In this document: piece after piece, positions 58,751 through 64,000 of the stretch | Position numbering within the stretch: the stretch's first letter is position 1 | Layout: each line of letters opens with the position of its first letter | Assembly: GCA_020072645.1 (NCBI GenBank) | Contig: JAIQGK010000012.1 | Span: 124,001-188,000, forward strand | DNA from: Terriglobia bacterium | Lineage (GTDB): Bacteria > Acidobacteriota > Terriglobia > Terriglobales > Acidobacteriaceae | Reading direction: 5' to 3' | DNA: 64,000 bases | Position numbers and translations under genes: made by a program | Notes under the pieces: model-generated | Told to the model about the DNA's origin: nothing | Database searches by the model: none | What the model saw: only the letters and a program-made list of their open reading frames with translations

Positions 58751-59884
58751 TTGGCTGAGTGCTGAAGGCTGACTGCTGAGTGCTGAGCGCACATGCGTCC
58801 GGCTGATACGGTCGTGCCAGCCGACGCGATCCTCATCCACCAGCGCCCACAAGTAGCCCAGCCCAACGGAAAACCCTGAAAGCGCGCTGGCTGCGGCGCG
58901 GCATTGCCGCTCAAACATGGTGGTGGCTTTTCCTTCGAAAGTACAAAGTTCAAGACCAGCGAAGCTCATTCCCGGTGTGGCGCGTCGGTAGACAAGAAAG
59001 ATGTATTGAAATACCAGCCAGAAGATTCCACCGGCCGCCAGGATGCATAGCATTGTCATGCTTGAATGCGGGACTTGCTCCGCCGCTTCCAGAAAAGTCA
59101 GTGCAAAGGCGCCAGTAGCGATAAAAACGATTGCCACATCCACCAGTCCGGCCACCAGACGCTGATGCATCGGCGCAGGATGCGGGATCACTTCATCATC
59201 GTGGTCAATGCGCTCGTCTTGGGGGTCCAGTTGAATGTCGTCAAAGCTGGGCAATAAATCCATCTGCTGGCCCCGCAGAGACGGTCTTGCCATTGGCTCG
59301 ATCTCGAGCGGCTCGATTTCTTGTTGCAGTAACTCCATCGGCTCAGCATCGTAGGCTTCCATGGTGATTCTGGGCGACTCCGGCGCTGGCGCGGCCTGCT
59401 CAAGCTCATCGAGCATCACTTCTTCAACTGTAGGCACGTACGCAGGCTGTGTGCGCGGAAAGCGGATGACCTTAGGTGGCTCCGGCCTGCCCATTACCGG
59501 CTTGACCATGTTCTGCGGGATCACAATCTCATGAAAGCGCTCGGGCGGAGGCGGCATCCGGCCATCTTCGGGGTCCGCACCAAAGGAATGTGGGCCATCC
59601 GCAGGAAAATTTAATTCCATGGCATTGGGATCAACTGGACGGCGGCGACGCGCGCGATGCTGCTGCACCCGCGAAACAATTTCTCTTCTCCATGCCGGAT
59701 CGGCCGCAGGGCGCGCCTCGCCCGCCACTGCGCGAATGGGCGGCGCAGGAGGCGCAAGCGGCTGCTCGTCACCAGCAAAATCGGCAGCAAGAATGTCGTG
59801 GTCCGCGTGGTGGTCCACCAGGGCTGAGGTGTTCCTGCGAGTGTGAACGCAAGGAGACGCCTTACCGCAGAGAGGGCAAGTCAT
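58733..59884 (-). CDS. RDD-family membrane protein with zinc-ribbon-like start and acidic linker
   Basis: The 383-residue product starts at ATG 59884 (MTCPLCGKASPCVHTRRNT), with a CPLC pair plus a further cysteine and histidine suggesting a small zinc site. Residues 30-235 are a Pro/Glu-rich disordered linker (many PEPP, EPLEIEPM motifs). The last 130 residues form an RDD domain with three hydrophobic helices (HQRLVAGLVDVAIVFIATGA, CILAAGGIFWLVFQYIFLVY) and the conserved RRATPGMSFAGLEL. RDD proteins are small membrane components, some of them proposed transporters. The final residues overlap interspersed repeats. It is divergent from lptD. Confidence 0.8.
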   Translation of the reverse strand: MTCPLCGKASPCVHTRRNTSALVDHHADHDILAADFAGDEQPLAPPAPPIRAVAGEARPAADPAWRREIVSRVQQHRARRRRPVDPNAMELNFPADGPHSFGADPEDGRMPPPPERFHEIVIPQNMVKPVMGRPEPPKVIRFPRTQPAYVPTVEEVMLDELEQAAPAPESPRITMEAYDAEPMELLQQEIEPLEIEPMARPSLRGQQMDLLPSFDDIQLDPQDERIDHDDEVIPHPAPMHQRLVAGLVDVAIVFIATGAFALTFLEAAEQVPHSSMTMLCILAAGGIFWLVFQYIFLVYRRATPGMSFAGLELCTFEGKATTMFERQCRAAASALSGFSVGLGYLWALVDEDRVGWHDRISRTHVRSALSSQPSALSQREIYR

Positions 59885-59920
59885 GGGCCGATTCGGAGAT
59901 TTTCGCCAGGAGCGGGAGGC

Positions 59921-62677
59921 ATGTTGACTGGGCCAACTTTTGCTTTTACAAAACTTGCCGTGGTAACTTGCCCAGACTGGCTTTCTTACGGCATGCGTTC
60001 CCAACATAAATTTGTTATCACAGCAGGGCTGCTTTGTCACTTGTTTGTCACCGCACCGCTAGTGACAAGCCAGGCGCTCGCAGACCAGAGCGCGCAAAAT
60101 CCTGCTGCATCAACGGAACAAAGCACGCCAACGCCCACACCCACGCCCGTCGAACTGGAACAAGGCGCTACCGGTGAGAAAGCTCCAATCGGAAACTGCC
60201 ATTCTGTCATCACCTCTCCGCCTGCGGTACCGCAGTCTGCGTCGTCAACTACTTCAACCCAAACTGAGGGGAATGCCGCGGCCGCAGCGCAGAGCAACAA
60301 GAAAATGCGTATACCGATCAGCGAAGAGCATCCGGTGGTCATTGATGCACGCGAGTGCGAGCAGGCCGGCAAGGTTTACACGCTGCGTGGCGATGTGCAG
60401 ATTCAATTCGCGGACTATACCTTCCACGGCGACCTGGTGACGTATGATTCCGCCTCTGGCGACGTCACCGCAAAAGGCCATGTTTCTTTAGACGGCGGCC
60501 GGCGCGATATACACATCAGCGGCAGTGAAGGCAGCTATAACCTGCATCTGCAGACCGGAAAGTTCTACGATGTACGCGGTTCCACGGGAGCGCGCTTTAA
60601 AGGCCGCAGCGTTACGCTCACATCATCAAGCCCGCTTTCCTTTACAGGCAAGATGGTGGAGCAAACGGCGCCGGACGAATATGTACTGCATCACGGATCG
60701 GTAACCTCGTGCGAACTGCCGCGTCCCAAGTGGACATTTACCGCGGCCAAAATCATCATGAAAGTGGGCAGCTCCGCGCATGTTTACAACGCCACTTTTC
60801 GCCTCAAAGGCGTTCCGGTTTTCTATTTGCCGTATGCGTCTCCGCCGGTGGAGCGTCTTGGACGCGAGAGCGGTTTCCTGATCCCGAATTTCGGCACCTC
60901 GAATACCAAGGGCACAGTGATTGGCGATTCCTTTTATTGGGCCATCAACCGCAGCATGGACGCCACCGTGGGCGGTGAATACCTTTCCAAGCGCGGCTGG
61001 GCCCTGCAGGAAAATTATCGCTACCGGCCCAATGAAGTATCGTTTCTTAATCTCAGTTACTTCGGCGTGCTCGACCGCGGCATCACCACAACATCAATCG
61101 ATCAGACCGGGAAGACTCTTTCGACAACCACCCAGCAGGGCGGAGAAGACGTAAAACTCAATGCTGAAACCACATTCGCCCACGATGTCCGGGGTGTCGC
61201 GTCCATTGACTACCTGAGCTCCTTCATCTTCCGCCTGGCTTTTACAGAGAACTTTTCTCAGGCCGTAGATTCTGAGGTGAAGTCGGTGGCCTTCCTCACC
61301 AAGAACCTCCAGGGCTTCTCATTCAACGGATTTGGCGCGCGCTACCAGAACTTCCAGAGCAAGAAAAATGACGACGTAATAACGATCCTGCACGCGCCGG
61401 GCGTCGAATTTTCCAGTGTGGATCGGAAAATTTTTGGCACGCCGATTTACTGGTCGTATGACGTAGATGCCGGCGGCTTGCGACGCAGCCAGCCCGGAAA
61501 GCCCCCCTTTGTTACTCCCGGCCTGGTTGGCCGCATTGACGTAGATCCTGACGTAAGTCTTCCCATTTTTTACAAAGGCTGGACTTTCCGCCCGGACGTT
61601 CAACTTCGCAATACGGCTTATTCCCAGCAGGAATCTACAGAGCAGGGAATCACCATAGCGCACCACAATGTGCTCAATCGCCGCACCATTGCCACCAGCG
61701 CTGAACTGCGTCCGCCGGTACTGAGCAAAGTTTTTGATGGAACAATCGCCGGCCGCAAGATCAAGCACACCATTGAGCCACGGTTTGTCTATCGCTACAC
61801 CAACGGCGTAGAGAAACTTGGCTCCATCATTCGTTTTGACTTCAGGGACATTCTCAGCAACACGAATGAAGTTGAATTCGGCCTGCTGCAAAGGCTTTTT
61901 ACCAAGCGTGAGCGTCCAGAATGCAACCAGGAGACAACAAACACGGTTTCCACTGCCAGCGCACAAGCCATTGCTGCGGCTGATTCCTGTGCGCCCGCGG
62001 GCGCCGATGAATTCGTGAGCTGGGACGTAAAGATGAAGTATTTTGCCGACCCGACTTTTGGTGGCGCGATCGTGAACGGCACGCGCAATGTGTTGACCAC
62101 CACCGCAAGCTTCACCGGCATCGCTTTTGTTACCGATCCCCGGCGGTTTTCTCCTGTGGTCTCGCGGCTCCGCGTGCGTACCAGCAGCAACAGCGATCTG
62201 GAATGGCAGCTCGACTATGACAGCAAAAAGGGCCGCATCAATTCCAGCACGCTTTACACCGGCTTTCATTTCGGCGATTTCTTTGTCGGCGCCAGCCACG
62301 CTTATCTTCAGGTTCCAGGTGAAGTGGTGGACGATCCCACAACGGGGGCCGTGTTGCCCACTTGTATCCCGCACGTCTTTAACCAGCCGGCATGCGTGCC
62401 TCCGCTCTTTGACCAGGTACGCGCGCAACTTGGATATGGCAGTCCCACCAAGAGAGGCTGGAGCGCCGCCGCAAACATCGGGTTCGATCGCGAGTTCAAT
62501 CTCCTGCAATACGGGGCCGCCCAAACTTCCTATAACTGGGATTGCTGCGGCTTGAGCTTTGAATATCGCCGCTTTTCTCTCGGTTCAGTGCGGAATGAAA
62601 ACCAATACCGCTTCGCGTTCACGCTGGCAAATATTGGATCGTTCGGAAACCTGAAACGCCAGGAACGGCTGTTCTAG
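59921..62677 (+). CDS. lptD: LPS-assembly protein LptD (outer-membrane)
   Basis: This precursor of about 918 residues builds the outer-membrane pore that inserts lipopolysaccharide. AGGAG eight bases before ATG 59921 supports that start, whereas ATG 59993 (MRSQHKFVITAGLLCHLFVT) would begin directly at the signal peptide. The periplasmic LptA/OstA domain follows (PVVIDARECEQAGKVYTLRG, VQIQFADYTFHGDLVTYDSA, VTAKGHVSLDGG). The barrel begins near FRLKGVPVFYLPYASPPVER, a hallmark of LptD, and ends LKRQERLF. Cysteines are present (CNQETTNTVS, CIPHVFNQPAC) but their disulfide pattern is not certain. It implies an LPS-like outer leaflet. It is divergent from the RDD gene. Confidence 0.92.
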   Translation: MLTGPTFAFTKLAVVTCPDWLSYGMRSQHKFVITAGLLCHLFVTAPLVTSQALADQSAQNPAASTEQSTPTPTPTPVELEQGATGEKAPIGNCHSVITSPPAVPQSASSTTSTQTEGNAAAAAQSNKKMRIPISEEHPVVIDARECEQAGKVYTLRGDVQIQFADYTFHGDLVTYDSASGDVTAKGHVSLDGGRRDIHISGSEGSYNLHLQTGKFYDVRGSTGARFKGRSVTLTSSSPLSFTGKMVEQTAPDEYVLHHGSVTSCELPRPKWTFTAAKIIMKVGSSAHVYNATFRLKGVPVFYLPYASPPVERLGRESGFLIPNFGTSNTKGTVIGDSFYWAINRSMDATVGGEYLSKRGWALQENYRYRPNEVSFLNLSYFGVLDRGITTTSIDQTGKTLSTTTQQGGEDVKLNAETTFAHDVRGVASIDYLSSFIFRLAFTENFSQAVDSEVKSVAFLTKNLQGFSFNGFGARYQNFQSKKNDDVITILHAPGVEFSSVDRKIFGTPIYWSYDVDAGGLRRSQPGKPPFVTPGLVGRIDVDPDVSLPIFYKGWTFRPDVQLRNTAYSQQESTEQGITIAHHNVLNRRTIATSAELRPPVLSKVFDGTIAGRKIKHTIEPRFVYRYTNGVEKLGSIIRFDFRDILSNTNEVEFGLLQRLFTKRERPECNQETTNTVSTASAQAIAAADSCAPAGADEFVSWDVKMKYFADPTFGGAIVNGTRNVLTTTASFTGIAFVTDPRRFSPVVSRLRVRTSSNSDLEWQLDYDSKKGRINSSTLYTGFHFGDFFVGASHAYLQVPGEVVDDPTTGAVLPTCIPHVFNQPACVPPLFDQVRAQLGYGSPTKRGWSAAANIGFDREFNLLQYGAAQTSYNWDCCGLSFEYRRFSLGSVRNENQYRFAFTLANIGSFGNLKRQERLF

Positions 62678-62683
62678 TTCTAG

Positions 62684-62709
62684 TCCCGAACGCAGTGAGG
62701 GAACCCTAG
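62684..62709 (+). repeat. Interspersed repeat family 2, half of an inverted pair
   Basis: TCCCGAACGCAGTGAGGGAA plus CCCTAG. It is paired with the inverted half at 62747-62791 across about 40 bases (CATCGATATCGAAG). The same order exists at 1441/1545. Confidence 0.6.
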
Positions 62710-62746
62710 TGCCAGCGAGTTCCATCGATATCGAAGTTGAGAGCAT

Positions 62747-62791
62747 CGGAACGATAGGGATCCCTCCCCTTCGACCAGCTCAGGGTCGGGA
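62747..62791 (-). repeat. Interspersed repeat family 2, inverted half
   Basis: It reads CGGAACGATAGGGATCCCTC then CCCTTCGACCAGCTCAGGGT and CGGGAT. The minus strand has CCCGACCCTGAG, AGGGGAGGGATCCCTATCGT. It lies 39 bases before larE. Confidence 0.6.
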
Positions 62792-62829
62792 TTTCAGAAA
62801 GAACAGTCTTTCAGGTTTAGAATCTAGCT

Positions 62830-63663
62830 ATGGATTTGTCCGCCAAACAGCTCCTCCTTGAAGACTCGCTTCGATCGCTCGGTCGCACCCTGGTCGCTTA
62901 CTCCGGTGGTGTCGATTCGGCCTATCTGGCGTGGGTCGCGAGCAAGGTCTTGGGGCGGGATGCACTTGCGGTGATCGCAGATTCGCCCAGCTTGGCACGA
63001 ACTCAATTGCACGACGCTCTAGCCTTCGCGCAGGAGCATGGAATCGCCGTTGAGGTGGTCCAGACGAGCGAAATGGACCGACCGGAATACGTTCGCAATG
63101 ACCGGCAGCGGTGCTTCCACTGTAAAGATGAACTTTTCCAGGCGATGGAGGCATTTGCCGCGAAAAGAGGCTTCCAATCCATTGCCTATGGTGTGAATGT
63201 CGATGATCAAAGCGATTTTCGTCCCGGCCAAGCGGCAGCCAAGCAGCATCACGTAGCTGCTCCCCTGCTTGAGGCTGGTTTAACCAAAGCTGATATCCGG
63301 GAACTGGCCCGCGCGGCAGGTCTGCGCGTCTGGGAAAAACCTGCTTCCGCCTGTCTTTCATCCCGCATTGAGTATGGCCGTCCTGTGACGCTGGAGGCCC
63401 TCTCAGCGGTCGAACAGGGAGAAGAAGCCCTGCGCCGTCTCGGCTTCCGCCAGTGCCGCGTACGGCATCACGGCGAGATTGCCCGGATTGAGATCGCCCG
63501 GGACGAATTGCCCCGCGCACTCACGCCGGAGATGTTCCGCGAGTTCACCCGGACCTTTAAAGCGCTGGGATTCACGTTTGTGACCATCGACACCGAGGGA
63601 TTCCGTTCCGGATCAATGAATTCCGCCAAAACCGCCCCACCCCTGATTAAGCTCATCTCTTAA
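62830..63663 (+). CDS. larE: ATP-dependent sacrificial sulfur transferase LarE-like
   Basis: This 277-residue enzyme of nickel-pincer cofactor synthesis donates a sulfur from its own cysteine to the pyridinium dicarboxylate. The PP-loop is SGGVDS (25-30), where ATP binds. RCFHCKDEL (C95, C98) and ASACLSSR (C175, the sacrificial cysteine equivalent to C176 of the studied enzyme) are both present. Cysteine-rich variants with three cysteines may bind a 4Fe-4S cluster and recycle; here only C175 lies in the expected loop while C95/C98 form a separate CxxC pair. No larB, larC or lactate racemase gene is in the window. Confidence 0.85.
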   Translation: MDLSAKQLLLEDSLRSLGRTLVAYSGGVDSAYLAWVASKVLGRDALAVIADSPSLARTQLHDALAFAQEHGIAVEVVQTSEMDRPEYVRNDRQRCFHCKDELFQAMEAFAAKRGFQSIAYGVNVDDQSDFRPGQAAAKQHHVAAPLLEAGLTKADIRELARAAGLRVWEKPASACLSSRIEYGRPVTLEALSAVEQGEEALRRLGFRQCRVRHHGEIARIEIARDELPRALTPEMFREFTRTFKALGFTFVTIDTEGFRSGSMNSAKTAPPLIKLIS

Positions 63664-63726
63664 CCATGGGGCTTGCGCCTTCATGAGATAATTTGGAAAG
63701 CTGTCTTGTACGACGAGGTGACCTTT

Positions 63727-64000
63727 TTGGCTAGATTTATAGGCATTTTTCTAAATACTTTCCTGCTTGTGCTTCTGGTTGCTCAGCCGGGAGTGTCTCA
63801 AAACGCGGGTACCGCCGCCCCAAAGAAAGCCGCAGCCAGCGCGACTCCTGCCGCCAAAAAAGGCGGGACTGCTGCAAAAGGAAAAGGTGGGGCTAAGACT
63901 GCAAATAAGAAAGTTGCACGGAAGAAGCCCGCAGCCACGGCAGCTGCCAAGCCAGTTCCTCTGACCCCGGAGATTACCCACCGGATAACCACAGAGATTC
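63727..64000 (+). CDS. Secreted Lys/Ala-rich protein (3' truncated by window edge)
   Basis: The frame opens at a TTG at 63727 with GAGGTGA seven bases upstream and runs off the window. The first 25 residues form a signal peptide (RFIGIFLNTFLLVLLVAQPG, VSQ). The next 50 are a Lys/Ala/Gly-rich stretch (AAPKKAAASATPAAKKGG, KGKGGAKTANKKVARKKPAA). The last visible residues, PLTPEITHRITTEI, look like the start of a folded domain that lies outside the window. The basic linker is similar in style to the H1-like protein at 35536 but is exported. The function is unknown. Confidence 0.7.
   Translation, partial: MARFIGIFLNTFLLVLLVAQPGVSQNAGTAAPKKAAASATPAAKKGGTAAKGKGGAKTANKKVARKKPAATAAAKPVPLTPEITHRITTEI

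Noticed and set aside
61319-62524. A 401-codon ORF on the minus strand opposite lptD
   Set aside because: It lies fully inside the clear lptD frame, has no protein-like motifs, and reflects the high-GC antisense frame.

Overview
The window looks like a chromosomal segment of a Gram-negative-type (diderm) bacterium, most likely an acidobacterium (Acidobacteriota, Terriglobia-like). This is inferred from gene content and style: an LptD outer-membrane protein, tandem small outer-membrane barrels, a sdhC-sdhA-sdhB operon, a CHRD-domain secreted protein, a lactonase-like propeller lipoprotein, long intergenic spacers and several interspersed non-coding repeat families. No search was run, so the taxonomic call is inference. 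I see no rRNA or tRNA gene, CRISPR array, integrase, transposase or prophage.

Layout. 1-1428: 3' end of prfA followed by prmC (translation termination). 1645-5071: sdhC-sdhA-sdhB, then a small TPR gene, a tandem universal stress protein and a small hypothetical gene. 7145-11443 (minus): a tight four-gene operon of a GT-C-like membrane protein and three exported proteins. It diverges from a 1,404-residue TPR/outer-membrane barrel fusion and a GT4 glycosyltransferase (11791-17273), which suggests a surface-polymer module. 17284-19727 (minus): flavin amine oxidase and transglutaminase-like protein. 20571-26321 (minus): coaD and an aminotransferase, then manA, manC and a phosphohexomutase, i.e. 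a GDP-mannose route that could feed the polysaccharide functions. 26560-34100: accessory genes (methyltransferase, DUF971, NagX-like acyltransferase, SemiSWEET, CHRD protein, polysaccharide deacetylase). 34175-37900: glutamate dehydrogenase, a histone H1-like Lys/Ala protein and a LysM lytic transglycosylase. 38197-39281: a frameshifted propeller lipoprotein. 39660-48355: a SpoIIE-type phosphatase, ATP-dependent PEP carboxykinase, a quinone oxidoreductase under a textbook CRP-type site, an acyltransferase and rpmB. 48549-57160: two paralogous outer-membrane barrels, ridA, a bifunctional rel, an AT-rich two-gene AbiL/RloAB-like defence module and gltX. 57262-64000: a cation/proton antiporter, an RDD protein diverging from lptD, larE and the start of a secreted Lys/Ala-rich protein.

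The most interesting signals are mostly non-coding. (1) A family of about 100-140 bp elements has five copies here, each in the same orientation in the leader of the next gene and each ending in a conserved GGTTTGGAGCGAAGCG-type block. (2) A leader before the NagX-like gene has a 45-codon small ORF whose stop overlaps a Shine-Dalgarno sequence, followed by two perfect tetraloop hairpins that separate that Shine-Dalgarno from the start codon. (3) A hairpin sequesters the Shine-Dalgarno of the universal stress gene, below a CRP-like site. (4) The AbiL-like pair sits in housekeeping surroundings with its own operator-like direct repeats.
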